64,000 bases of DNA from JBBWZH01 sp035544115 (GTDB taxonomy: Bacteria; Actinomycetota; Actinomycetes; Mycobacteriales; CADCTP01): assembly GCA_963714145.1 (NCBI GenBank), contig OY970235.1:8246001-8310000 (forward strand), given 5' to 3'. This document shows, in pieces, positions 8,219 through 16,884 of this stretch. Under the pieces are notes generated by a model. It did not search any database, was not told the origin of the DNA, and saw only the letters and a program-made list of their open reading frames with translations. The position numbers were made by a program, and so were the translations under genes. How positions within the stretch are numbered: the first letter of the stretch is position 1; every line of letters starts with the position of its first letter.

Positions 8219-9750
8219 TCATCGCACTGCTCGTCCTGCCGCTGCTCGGCAGCGTTCTGCTCGGCCTGCTCGCGCTGCGGCCGGCCGGTTCCACAGTGGA
8301 CCGGCTGGCCCGCTGGCTGCCGGTGCTGCTGTCCGGCGGCACGCTTGGCGTCGCGATCGCGCTGCTGCCCGGCACCAGCGCGCCGGCCGGCGGCCGGGTG
8401 GTCGACCCGAGGCACGAGATCGACGTCTCCTGGGTGGCCTCCCTCGGCGTCCGCTTCCACGTCGGCGTGGACGGCGTGAGCGTGCCGCTGGTCGTGCTGA
8501 CCGCACTGCTCACCCTGCTCTGCACCGTCTACACGGTACGGACGCTGCCGGCACCGGGCCGGGCGGCCAGCTTCGGCGCGCTGGTGCTGCTGCTGGAAGC
8601 CGGCCTGCTCGGCACCTTCGTCGCGCTCGACCTGGTGCTGTTCTTCGTCGCGTTCGAAGTCGTGCTGGCGCCGATGTACTTCCTCATCGCGGTCTGGGGC
8701 GGCGGCGAGCGGGCCAGGCACGCGGCCGGCAAGTTCATCCTCTACACCCTGCTCGGCTCGGTGCTCGTGCTGGTCGGGATCGCCACGATCTACTCCGCCG
8801 CCGGCACGTTCGACCTGGTGGAGCTCTCCCAGCGCGGCGGCTCCGGGATCGCCCGCGGCACCCAGATAGCCGCCTTCCTCGCGCTGTTCCTCGGCTTCGC
8901 GGTGAAGAGTCCACTGTGGCCACTGCACACCTGGCTGCCGGACGCGCACACCGAGGCGCCGACGGTCGGGTCCGTGCTGCTGGCCGGCGTGCTGCTGAAG
9001 ATGGGCACGTACGGGCTGGTCCGGGTGGCGCTACCGGTGCTGCCGGAAGGCGCCCGCACGCTGGCCCCGGCGTTGGGCGTGCTCGCGGTGGCCGGCATCA
9101 TCGTCGGCTCGCTCTGCTGCCTGGCGCAGACGGACGTGAAGCGGCTGGTCGCGTACTCGTCCGTCGGGCACATGGGGTTCGTGCTGCTCGGCATCGCCAC
9201 GCTGACCCCGGTCGGGGTGAACGCCGCGCTGCTCGGCAACATCGCCCACGGCCTGATCACCGGCTTGCTGTTCTTCCTGGTCGGCGGCGTCAAGGACCGT
9301 TACCACACAGCGGATCTGGCCGCGCTCGGTGGCGGGCTGGCCGAGCGGCAGCCGCGGCTGGGCGGGCTGCTCGCGTTCGGCTGCGTGGCCAGCCTCGGGC
9401 TGCCCGGGCTGGCCGGCTTCTGGGGCGAGGCGTTCGCGCTGCTCGCCGCGTACCGTCCGGCGGCCGTGCTCTCCCGACCATTGTTCGCGGTGCTGCTGGC
9501 GATCGCCGCGGTCGGCACCGCGATCACCACGGCCTACTTCCTGCGGCTGCTGCGGCAGTTGGTGCTCGGCCCTACCGTCGGAACCGGTGCCGGCACGGGC
9601 CCCGGCGCGACGGCCGACGCGCATCGGCTCGAACTGGTCGCCTGGGCCCCACTGGTGCTGCTCACCGTCCTGGTCGGACTGTATCCGCGGCTGGTGCTCG
9701 GCCTGACCGAGGCGCCGGTCCGGGCCCTGCTGGAGGTGTACGGCCGATGA
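8215..9750 (+). CDS. nuoM: NADH-quinone oxidoreductase subunit M
   Basis: Second antiporter-like subunit, 511 residues. The signature HTWLPDAHTEAPTVGSVLLA followed by GVLLKMGTYGLVR is diagnostic, and LVAYSSVGHMGFVLLGI follows. The GTG start at 8215 overlaps the nuoL stop (GTGA). The frame is open far upstream, but that extension lies inside nuoL. The stop is overlapped by the ATG of a small ORF. Confidence 0.95.
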   Translation: MIIALLVLPLLGSVLLGLLALRPAGSTVDRLARWLPVLLSGGTLGVAIALLPGTSAPAGGRVVDPRHEIDVSWVASLGVRFHVGVDGVSVPLVVLTALLTLLCTVYTVRTLPAPGRAASFGALVLLLEAGLLGTFVALDLVLFFVAFEVVLAPMYFLIAVWGGGERARHAAGKFILYTLLGSVLVLVGIATIYSAAGTFDLVELSQRGGSGIARGTQIAAFLALFLGFAVKSPLWPLHTWLPDAHTEAPTVGSVLLAGVLLKMGTYGLVRVALPVLPEGARTLAPALGVLAVAGIIVGSLCCLAQTDVKRLVAYSSVGHMGFVLLGIATLTPVGVNAALLGNIAHGLITGLLFFLVGGVKDRYHTADLAALGGGLAERQPRLGGLLAFGCVASLGLPGLAGFWGEAFALLAAYRPAAVLSRPLFAVLLAIAAVGTAITTAYFLRLLRQLVLGPTVGTGAGTGPGATADAHRLELVAWAPLVLLTVLVGLYPRLVLGLTEAPVRALLEVYGR

Positions 9751-10004
9751 CCGCGGCGCGGTGGGTGGTGGCTCCGTTCCAGCCGGACCGGCCGGCGTCG
9801 GAGTTCCGGGCGCCCGCGGCGGCTCAGCCGGGCCGGGCGACGCAGCTGGACCGGCCGGGCTGGGGGACGCAGCCGGGCCGGCCGGGCCGGGTGGCGCAGC
9901 CGGGCCGGGGGATCCGGGCGACCCGTCCGGGCCGGGCGACCCGTCCGGGCCGGGCGACCCGGGCGGAGCGGGCCGGGGCCGGGCGGCCGGAGGTGCGGGC
10001 GTGA
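9747..10004 (+). CDS. small Arg/Pro/Gly-rich ORF between nuoM and nuoN
   Basis: An 85-codon ORF that exactly bridges nuoM and nuoN. Its ATG overlaps the nuoM stop (ATGA) and its stop overlaps the nuoN start (GTGA), the same junction style used throughout the operon. The product starts MTAARWVVAPFQPDRP and then becomes a basic repeat region with blocks such as RPGRATRPGRAT. No known domain is recognised. It may encode a real small protein, may merely carry ribosomes from nuoM to nuoN, or may be a decayed tail. Translation is inferred from the junctions only. Confidence 0.5.
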   Translation: MTAARWVVAPFQPDRPASEFRAPAAAQPGRATQLDRPGWGTQPGRPGRVAQPGRGIRATRPGRATRPGRATRAERAGAGRPEVRA

Positions 10005-11620
10005 GCAACCTCCAGGCGATCGACTACGTGCCGCTGGCGCCGGCCCTGGTCGCCGCGATCGGCGCGATCGCCGTCCTGGTGGCTGACCTGGTGCTGCCGC
10101 TGCGGATCCGGCCGGCGGTGCTCTGGCTCGCGCTGGCCGGCGCGGTCGGCACGCTGATCGCGTCGCTCGCGTTGATCGGCCAGCGCCGGGGTACCTTCTG
10201 CACGCCGGCCACCACCCTGCCCGGCAACGTCCACGTTGGACAGGCCTGCTCCTACGAGCTGGACGGCTTCACGCTCTTCTTCCTCGTGCTGCTGTCGGCG
10301 GCCGCGGTCGGCACGCTGCTGGTGACCGCCGCGTTCGCCCGGGATGCCACCCTGCCGCCGGGGGAGTACGGCTTCCTGCTGCTCGCTTCGCTCACCGGCG
10401 CGCTGGTGCTGGCCGGCGCCCGCGACCTGATCACGCTGCTGATCGGGCTGGAGACGCTCACCCTGCCCACGTACGCGCTGGTCGGGCTGCGCCGTGGTTC
10501 CGGCCGGGGGGCCGAGGCGGCGCTGAAGTACCTGCTCGTCTCGGTCGTCGCGAGCACCTTCACGTTGCTCGGGGTGGCGTTCACCTACGGCCTGACCGGC
10601 ACCGTCCACCTGGGACGGATCAATGCCGCGCTGTCGGCCCGGCCGGACATCCGGGCGCTGCCGCTCGCCGCGGCGGCCGTGGTACTGGTGCTGGCCGGCT
10701 TCGCCTTCAAGTTGGCCGCGGTGCCCTTCCACTGGTGGGCGCCGGATGTGTACCAGGGCGCGCCCACTCCGGTGGCCACCTACCTGGCAACTGTTTCCAA
10801 GGTCGGGGGTGCGGCCGGACTGCTGCTGGTCACGGTCGTCGCGTTCCCGGTGTACTGGCGGGTCTGGGGCTGGGTGCTGGCGCTGGTCGCGGTCGCCTCG
10901 ATGACGCTGGGCAACCTCGTCGCGCTGCGCCAGCGCCAGGCCGTCCGGCTGCTGGCCTGGTCGTCGGTGGCGCACTCGGGTTACCTGCTCGTGCCGCTCG
11001 GCGCTGTCGGCATGTCCGGCCCGGACGAACTGGGCGACGCGGTCGCCGCCACGCTGGGCTATCTGGCGTTCTACGTGGCGGTGAACCTGGGCGCGTTCGC
11101 CTGCGTGACCGCGGTGGGCCGGGCCGGCGGCGCTGGGGCGAACGCGATCGACCGGTACCGCGGGCTGGCCACGCGGTCACCGGCGCTGGCCGCCGCCCTG
11201 GCGTTCTTCCTGTTCGGCCTGGCCGGCCTGCCACCGACGCTGGCCGGCCTGGTGGCGAAGGTGGTCGTGGTGCGGGCCGCGCTGCTCGGCGGTGCCGGCT
11301 GGCTGGCCGTCGCGGTCGCCGTCAACACGGTGATCGGCCTGGCGTACTACCTCCGGCTCGCGGCCCTGCCATTCCGTCCGGCCGCCGGAGCCGCCGGCGG
11401 AGCCGGGGCCGGAGCTGGAGCAGGAGCCGCCGGGCTGGCGGCGGAGCTTGAGCCGGCGGTATCCGCTGGTGATTCCGGTCACGCCGTACCGGCGCTGGCG
11501 CCGTCGACCCGGACGCCGGTCGCGCTGGTGGCGGCGATCGGGCTGGCGGTGCTGGTCGTGCTGGTCGTCGGGGTGCTGCCGCAGTTGGTACTGGGCGGCG
11601 CTGTCGTCCCGGGCCGGTGA
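10001..11620 (+). CDS. nuoN: NADH-quinone oxidoreductase subunit N
   Basis: Third antiporter-like subunit, 539 residues, last gene of the complex I set. Motifs include LLIGLETLTLPTYALVGLRR, KLAAVPFHWWAPDVYQGAP and the following TPVATYLATVSKVGGAAGL. GTG 10001 was chosen because it follows the operon's GTGA junction and gives the usual N-terminus (SNLQAIDYVPLAPALVAAIG). The frame is open back to 9761, but that stretch is collagen-like low complexity. A Gly/Ala-rich insert lies before the final helix. Confidence 0.94.
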   Translation: MSNLQAIDYVPLAPALVAAIGAIAVLVADLVLPLRIRPAVLWLALAGAVGTLIASLALIGQRRGTFCTPATTLPGNVHVGQACSYELDGFTLFFLVLLSAAAVGTLLVTAAFARDATLPPGEYGFLLLASLTGALVLAGARDLITLLIGLETLTLPTYALVGLRRGSGRGAEAALKYLLVSVVASTFTLLGVAFTYGLTGTVHLGRINAALSARPDIRALPLAAAAVVLVLAGFAFKLAAVPFHWWAPDVYQGAPTPVATYLATVSKVGGAAGLLLVTVVAFPVYWRVWGWVLALVAVASMTLGNLVALRQRQAVRLLAWSSVAHSGYLLVPLGAVGMSGPDELGDAVAATLGYLAFYVAVNLGAFACVTAVGRAGGAGANAIDRYRGLATRSPALAAALAFFLFGLAGLPPTLAGLVAKVVVVRAALLGGAGWLAVAVAVNTVIGLAYYLRLAALPFRPAAGAAGGAGAGAGAGAAGLAAELEPAVSAGDSGHAVPALAPSTRTPVALVAAIGLAVLVVLVVGVLPQLVLGGAVVPGR

Positions 11621-11626
11621 TGCCGA

Positions 11627-12616
11627 GTGTCTGATTTGGACGTTTTCGTGGTCGGTGGCGCGGGCGTGGACATCGTGGTCCGCGTCCCGTCGCTGCCGTT
11701 GCCGAGCCGAGCCGACTCGATCCACGTCCCGCCGATCGAGCAGTACGTCGGGCACACCGGCACCGGTGTCGCGCTCGGCTGTCACGCGCTGGGCCTGCGC
11801 ACCGCCTTCGCCGACCTGATCGGCGACGACGACGAGGGCCGCCGCGTCCGTGCGGCATTCCACCAGGCCGGGCTGGAGTTCGGGTGGCAGCCGAACCCGG
11901 CCGGCACCACCCGGGCGGTGAACCTGGTCGATCCGACCGGACGGCGGCTGTCCCTGTACGACCCCCGGCCGCCGGCCGGTCCGGGCGTCGAGCCCGGGCT
12001 CTACCGGGCCGGCATCGAACGGGCCCGGCACGTGCATGTGTCGATCATGAGCTGGGCCCGGCCCGCGCTGGCGGACGCGGTCACCGCCGGCCGCAGCACG
12101 TCCACCGACCTGCACGACTGGGACGGCGTCAACGACTACCACCGGGACTTCGCCTACGGAGCCGACATCGTCTTCGTCTCGGCCGCCGAGCTGGGGGACC
12201 GGGTCGACGCGGTGCTCGGCGAGATCCTGACCCGCGGCCGGGCCCGGGTGGCCGTGGCCATGGACGGTGCCCGGGGCAGCCGGCTGGCCGTACCGGGCGC
12301 CCCGGTGCTGCCCATCCCGGCCGTCCAACTGGCGGACCGGCCGGTGGTCGACTCGAATGGGGCCGGCGACAGCTACGTCGCCGCCTTCCTCTGGTCGGCG
12401 CTCGGCTCCGGCTCGCCCGCCGGCGGCCCCGCCGGGCCCGGCGGGGCCGCCGGGGCGGCCGGGTCCGGCGCTGCCGACTGGCGGCGGGCGGCGGCGGCCG
12501 GCGCCATCGGTGGCGCCTACGCCTGCGGCACCGCCGGCACGCACACCAGCTTCGTGGACGGCACCCGGCTGACCGCCGAACTGGATTCGCCACCGGCCGC
12601 GGTGGGAACGCCGTAG
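11627..12616 (+). CDS. PfkB-family carbohydrate kinase
   Basis: ATP-dependent sugar or nucleoside kinase of the ribokinase/PfkB fold, 329 residues. The N-terminal pattern DVFVVGGAGVDIVVRV and a GHTGTGVALGCHALG glycine-rich segment fit substrate binding. The second PfkB signature, DSNGAGDSYVAAF near residue 242, supplies the catalytic Asp and anion hole. A Gly/Ala/Pro-rich insert (about residues 262-290) interrupts the C-terminal region. It starts 6 bp after nuoN on the same strand and could be co-transcribed. The substrate cannot be told from the sequence. Confidence 0.88.
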   Translation: MSDLDVFVVGGAGVDIVVRVPSLPLPSRADSIHVPPIEQYVGHTGTGVALGCHALGLRTAFADLIGDDDEGRRVRAAFHQAGLEFGWQPNPAGTTRAVNLVDPTGRRLSLYDPRPPAGPGVEPGLYRAGIERARHVHVSIMSWARPALADAVTAGRSTSTDLHDWDGVNDYHRDFAYGADIVFVSAAELGDRVDAVLGEILTRGRARVAVAMDGARGSRLAVPGAPVLPIPAVQLADRPVVDSNGAGDSYVAAFLWSALGSGSPAGGPAGPGGAAGAAGSGAADWRRAAAAGAIGGAYACGTAGTHTSFVDGTRLTAELDSPPAAVGTP

Positions 12617-12668
12617 GCACCGCGCGCGTTTTCCCCACAACGGCACCATCCACGACTGCGAGGATCCC

Positions 12669-13535
12669 GTGCATCGGCACTACAACGGGCTGAAGACGGC
12701 GCTGCTGCTGGGGGTGCTGTCCGCGATCATCATCGGCGCGGGCAGCCTCTTCGGCCGCGGCGGCCTGATCATCGGCTTACTGCTCGCGTTGGGCACCAAC
12801 GCGTTCGCCTACTGGAATTCCGACAAACTAGCCCTGCGGGCGATGCGGGCCCGCGCGGTCACCGAGGCCGAGCAACCGGCGATGTACCGCATCGTCCGCG
12901 AGCTGGCCACTTCGGCGCACCAGCCGATGCCGCGGCTCTACATCAGCCCGACCAACCAGCCGAACGCGTTCGCCACCGGCCGGAACCCGCGCAACGCGGC
13001 GGTCTGCTGCACCGACGGCATCCTGCAACTGCTCGACCAGCGCGAACTGCGCGCGGTGCTCGGCCACGAGTTGTCGCATGTGTACAACCGGGACATCCTG
13101 ATCTCCTCGGTGGCCGGTGCGCTGGCCAGCGTGATCATGTTCCTGTCCCACTTCGCCTTCTTCGCCTCGATGTTCGGCGGTGGCGACCGGGACGAGCGGG
13201 ACGGCGGCAACGCGTTCGGCGCCCTGCTGCTGATGATTCTCGGGCCGATCGCGGCCACCGTGATCCAACTCGCGATCAGCCGCAGCCGCGAGTTCCAGGC
13301 GGACGCGTCCGGCGCCCAGCTCACCAACGATCCGCTGGCGCTGGCCAGTGCGCTGCGCAAGCTGCAGGCGGGCACCCAGGCGCTGCCGCTGCCCCAGGAA
13401 GACCAGCTGGTCGCCGCCAGCCACCTGATGATCGCCAACCCGTTCCGGCCAGCCGGGCTGGCCAAGCTGTTCTCCACGCACCCGCCGATGGAAGAGCGGA
13501 TCCGCCGGCTGGAGGAGATGGCCGGGCGGCGCTGA
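12669..13535 (+). CDS. htpX: HtpX-family membrane zinc metalloprotease
   Basis: Membrane protease of the M48B family, 288 residues, with its active site at the cytoplasmic face, involved in quality control of membrane proteins. Two N-terminal hydrophobic segments precede the HEXXH motif (HELSH, residues 133-137). The third zinc ligand lies in SREFQADASG. Two more hydrophobic segments sit between them. The ending THPPMEERIRRLEEM is typical of HtpX. GTG 12669 follows GAGGATCCC at short spacing. The stop lies 3 bp from the end of the convergent rfbA gene. Confidence 0.93.
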   Translation: MHRHYNGLKTALLLGVLSAIIIGAGSLFGRGGLIIGLLLALGTNAFAYWNSDKLALRAMRARAVTEAEQPAMYRIVRELATSAHQPMPRLYISPTNQPNAFATGRNPRNAAVCCTDGILQLLDQRELRAVLGHELSHVYNRDILISSVAGALASVIMFLSHFAFFASMFGGGDRDERDGGNAFGALLLMILGPIAATVIQLAISRSREFQADASGAQLTNDPLALASALRKLQAGTQALPLPQEDQLVAASHLMIANPFRPAGLAKLFSTHPPMEERIRRLEEMAGRR

Positions 13536-13538
13536 CCG

Positions 13539-14438
13539 CTACGCCGGGGCGCCACCGGCGTTGCGGGCCACGTCCATCACGTACTGCCCATAGCCGGACT
13601 TTCCCAGCGCCTCGCCCAGCCGGTAGGCCTGCGCCGCGTCGATGAAGCCCATCGCCAGCGCGATCTCCTCCAGGCAGGCGATCCGGACGCCCTGCCGATG
13701 CTCCAGCACCTGCACGAACTGGCCGGCCTCCAGCAGGCTGTCGTGCGTGCCGGTGTCCAACCAGGCCATGCCGCGGCCGAGATCCACCAGCCGGGCGCTG
13801 CCCTTGTCCAAATAGGACCGGTTGATGTCGGTGATCTCCAGCTCGCCGCGCGGTGAGGGGGTGAGCGCCGCGGCGATGTCCAGCACGTCGTTGTCGTAGA
13901 AGTAGAGGCCGGTCACCGCGGTCGACGACCGCGGCCGCACCGGCTTCTCCTCAATGGACAGCAGCCGGCCCTGAGCGTCCGCCTCGGCCACCCCGTACCG
14001 CTGCGGATCCCTTACCCGGTAGCCGAACAGCGTGCAGCCGTCCACAGTGGACGCTTCGTGCTGCAGCAGGCTGGGCAGCCCCTCGCCGTGGAAGATGTTG
14101 TCGCCCAGCACCAGCGCCGCGTTGTCGTCGCCGACGTGCGAGCGCCCGATGATGAACGCCTCGGCCAGCCCGTTCGGATGCGCCTGCTCCGCGTACGACA
14201 GGCTCAGCCCGAGGCCGGTGCCGTCACCGAGCAGCCGCCGGAACAGCGGCAGGTCGATCGGCGTCGAGATGATCAGGATCTCCCGGATGCCGGCCAGCAT
14301 CAGCACCGACAGCGGGTAGTAGATCATCGGCTTGTCGTAGACCGGCAGCAGCTGCTTCGACACCGCCTGGGTGATCGGATGCAGCCGGGTACCGCTGCCG
14401 CCGGCAAGCACGATGCCTTTCGTCGTTGGCACAGGCAC
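13539..14438 (-). CDS. rfbA: glucose-1-phosphate thymidylyltransferase
   Basis: Makes dTDP-glucose from dTTP and glucose-1-phosphate, the first step to dTDP-rhamnose and other deoxysugars. At 299 residues it matches the RmlA/RfbA family. The nucleotide-binding motif LAGGSGTRLHPIT is at residues 11-23, YDKPMIYYPLSVLMLAGI follows, and IEEKPVRPRS carries the EKP sugar-binding motif. GTG 14438 is the start; it is 3 bp downstream of the yajQ stop, so the two genes are probably one transcript. No other rml genes are in the window. Confidence 0.94.
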   Translation of the reverse strand: MPVPTTKGIVLAGGSGTRLHPITQAVSKQLLPVYDKPMIYYPLSVLMLAGIREILIISTPIDLPLFRRLLGDGTGLGLSLSYAEQAHPNGLAEAFIIGRSHVGDDNAALVLGDNIFHGEGLPSLLQHEASTVDGCTLFGYRVRDPQRYGVAEADAQGRLLSIEEKPVRPRSSTAVTGLYFYDNDVLDIAAALTPSPRGELEITDINRSYLDKGSARLVDLGRGMAWLDTGTHDSLLEAGQFVQVLEHRQGVRIACLEEIALAMGFIDAAQAYRLGEALGKSGYGQYVMDVARNAGGAPA

Positions 14439-14441
14439 GCC

Positions 14442-14933
14442 CTACCGGTAGTTGGTGAACTGCAGGGCGACCCCGAAGTCCTCCTGCTTCAGCAGCGCGA
14501 TCGCCGCCTGCAGGTCGTCCCTCTTCTTGCCGGTCACCCGCAGCTGGTCGCCCTGGATCTGGGCCTGTACGCCCTTCGGCCCGTCGTCCCGGATCTTCTT
14601 CGCGATCGCCCGTGCCTTCTCGATCGCGATCCCCTGCAGGATCGTCGCGCTGATCCGGAAGTTCTTCCCGGACGCCTGCGCCTCCCCCGCGTCCAGCGAC
14701 TTCAACGAGATCCCCCGCTTGATCAGCTTCTCCTTGAAGACCTCCAGCGCCGCCTTGGCCCGCTCCTCCGTGCCCGCCTGCAGCAACACCCCCTCCTCGC
14801 CCGACCAGGCGATCGACGCCCCGGTCCCGCGGAAGTCGAACCGCTGCGCCAACTCCTTGGCCGCCTGGTTCAGCGCGTTGTCCACCTCTTGCCGGTCGAC
14901 CTTGCTCACCACGTCGAAGGACGGATCTGGCAT
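14442..14933 (-). CDS. YajQ-family nucleotide-binding protein
   Basis: A 163-residue protein with the full YajQ/UPF0234 pattern: start PSFDVVSKVDRQEVDNALNQ, a central LKSLDAGEAQASGKNFRI and the end ALLKQEDFGVALQFTNYR. Members bind nucleotides, and some bind cyclic di-GMP and act with transcription factors; the role in actinomycetes is poorly known. The ATG at 14933 has GAGGAGAG just upstream. Confidence 0.94.
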   Translation of the reverse strand: MPDPSFDVVSKVDRQEVDNALNQAAKELAQRFDFRGTGASIAWSGEEGVLLQAGTEERAKAALEVFKEKLIKRGISLKSLDAGEAQASGKNFRISATILQGIAIEKARAIAKKIRDDGPKGVQAQIQGDQLRVTGKKRDDLQAAIALLKQEDFGVALQFTNYR

Positions 14934-15049
14934 GGTGCGGCTCTCTCCTCAGCATCTCTGGGCTACCCGCGCCCGACCGTACCCGGTGGAGCCCGGCCCT
15001 CCGCGCCCTGTATCCTCATCCACCGTTGCCGGCCTCACCTCCGGCACAC

Positions 15050-15134
15050 GGCGGGTTGCCCGAGCGGCCAAAGGGAACGGTCTGTAAAACCGTCGGCTCA
15101 GCCTACGTTGGTTCGAATCCAACACCCGCCACCA
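15050..15134 (+). tRNA. tRNA-Tyr (GTA anticodon)
   Basis: The acceptor stem GGCGGGT pairs with ACCCGCC, and the T arm GTTGG-TTCGAAT-CCAAC is perfect. The anticodon stem ACGGT/ACCGT encloses a 7-base loop with GTA at 15084-15086. A long variable arm is present, as expected for class II tRNA-Tyr. CCA is encoded (15132-15134). Everything to the right for about 42 kb looks like a mobile element, so the 3' half of this gene is the likely integration site. Confidence 0.96.
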
Positions 15135-15486
15135 CGACGCAAGGTTGTATGAAAGGCCAGGTCAGAGGCTCGGTCGGTGTTCGGTGGCCGATCGGGGGTG
15201 ATTGGCCGAAAGTCCCGCTGGTAGCCCGGCTGGTCCTGCTGTTTATCAGTGGTCGTGCGAAATACGTGCGAAGTGAGAGGGGCCCTCGGCGGGGGTTGTC
15301 CGGCGTCGGCGGCGCGGTGTCTGAGGGCCGTCCGGACGGGGGTTCACCGGGCTGGCGGACACGCGCTGGGCGGTCGTGGGTGTCGCAGCGATGGTTCTGT
15401 GTCGCATCCGATCGGTGCCGGGCGTGGCCGCGGTCGGTGTGTGATGCGTCAGCGGTGGGGCCAGCGCCGGTCGTCGTGGGTGTGCG
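15135..15486 (+). other. gene-free stretch after tRNA-Tyr (candidate left element end)
   Basis: A 352-bp segment between the tRNA and the helicase gene. Open frames occur on both strands but none shows a recognisable family or a good ribosome site. A short direct repeat (CGTGCGAA, twice, near 15254 and 15264) is visible. Elements of this kind often place an integrase gene here; none is present. If the tRNA is the attachment site, the left junction lies at its 3' end. Confidence 0.5.
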
Positions 15487-16884
15487 ATGAGCTCGGCGCG
15501 GGTCGGCGACGCCGCGGCGGCGGGGTGGGGGCTGGGTGAGCCGCCGCAGGACCTGGGGGCGGAGCAGGCGGTGCTGGGCGGGATGTTGCTGTCCAAGGAC
15601 GCGGTGGCCGATGTGGTGGAGGTGCTGCGCGGGACGGACTTTTACCGGCCGCAGCATCAGGTGATCTTCGAGGTGGTCCTGGAGCTGTTCGGGCGGGGCG
15701 AGCCGGCCGACCCGGTGGCCGTGTCCGCGGAGCTGACCCGCCGCGGCGAGCTGATCCGGGTGGGTGGTGGGCCGTACCTGCACACGCTGATCGCGGCGGT
15801 GCCGACGGCGGCGAATGCCGGCTACTACGCGCGGATTGTGGCGGAGCGGGCGGTGCTGCGTCGGCTGGTGGCGGCCGGGACCCGGATCGTGCAGCTCAGT
15901 CAGGGCGCCGCCGCAGGGCTGGGTGGCGAGGTCGCGGAGTTGGTGGATCGGGCGCAGGCGGAGATCTACCAGGTGACCGGCGAGCGGGCGGCCGGGGATC
16001 TGGTGGCGGTGCCGGAGCTGCTGGGTGCGGCGATGCAGGAGTTGGAGTCGATCCAGGGCCGCGGTGACGAGCTGGCCGGGGTCGGGACCGGCCTGGCGGA
16101 CCTGGACGCGATCCTGCACGGACTGCGGCCGGGGCAACTGGTGGTGGTGGCCGGCCGGCCGGCGATGGGCAAGTCGGTCCTTGCGCTGGGGATCGCGCGG
16201 GCGTGCGCGCTGCGGGCGGGGTTGCCGGCGGCGGTGTTCAGCTTGGAGATGAGCCGCTCCGAGCTGGTGTTGCGGCTGCTGGCCGGCGAGGCCGGGGTGC
16301 CGCTGGAGCCGATGCTGTCCGGCGGCATGACCGACACGCACTGGGCGCGGGTGGGTGGGGCGCTGGCGCAGTTGTCGGGGCCGGAGGCCGGGTTGTTCAT
16401 CGACGACTCGCCCGGCTTGACGCTGATGGAGGTCCGGGCCAAGGCGCGGCGGCGTAGGCAGCGCGGGGGGTTGGGGCTGGTGGTGGTGGACTACCTGCAG
16501 TTGCTGGTGTCCGGGCGGCGGGTGGAGAGCCGGCAGCAGGAGGTGGCGGAGTTCTCCCGCGGGTTGAAGCTGCTGGCCAAGGATCTGGGTGTGCCGGTGG
16601 TGGCGGTCAGCCAGCTCAACCGCAACCCCGAAGCCCGCCACGACAAGCGGCCGTATCTGGGGGACCTGCGCGAGAGCGGCGCGATCGAGGCCGACGCCGA
16701 CGTCGTGGTACTGGTCCACCGCCCGGACGCCTACGACACCGACGACCGTCCCGGGGAGGCGGATCTGATCGTGGCGAAGAACCGCAACGGCCCGACCGGC
16801 ACGGCCACCGTGGCGTTCCGCCGGGCAACGGTCGAGTTCCGCGACCTGGCCACCGGCGTTGGGCCTAGTGGCGGGCGGTGGTGA
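15487..16884 (+). CDS. DnaB-like replicative helicase
   Basis: Hexameric 5'-3' helicase that unwinds DNA at a replication fork. The 465-residue product has the DnaB N-terminal domain (PPQDLGAEQAVLGGMLLSKD) and the RecA-like ATPase domain with Walker A GRPAMGKS near residue 225, GLGLVVVDYLQL as Walker B and the AVSQLNRNPE motif. GTP/ATP switch residues in DLRESGAIEADADVVVLVHR are intact. Its position at the end of an integrated element suggests an element-encoded helicase for autonomous or conjugative replication rather than the host copy. The start ATG is not preceded by a strong ribosome site. Confidence 0.9.
   Translation: MSSARVGDAAAAGWGLGEPPQDLGAEQAVLGGMLLSKDAVADVVEVLRGTDFYRPQHQVIFEVVLELFGRGEPADPVAVSAELTRRGELIRVGGGPYLHTLIAAVPTAANAGYYARIVAERAVLRRLVAAGTRIVQLSQGAAAGLGGEVAELVDRAQAEIYQVTGERAAGDLVAVPELLGAAMQELESIQGRGDELAGVGTGLADLDAILHGLRPGQLVVVAGRPAMGKSVLALGIARACALRAGLPAAVFSLEMSRSELVLRLLAGEAGVPLEPMLSGGMTDTHWARVGGALAQLSGPEAGLFIDDSPGLTLMEVRAKARRRRQRGGLGLVVVDYLQLLVSGRRVESRQQEVAEFSRGLKLLAKDLGVPVVAVSQLNRNPEARHDKRPYLGDLRESGAIEADADVVVLVHRPDAYDTDDRPGEADLIVAKNRNGPTGTATVAFRRATVEFRDLATGVGPSGGRW

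Noticed and set aside
9761..10000. N-terminal extension of nuoN
   Set aside because: It is a collagen-like low-complexity stretch; the GTG at 10001 in a GTGA overlap gives the normal NuoN start.
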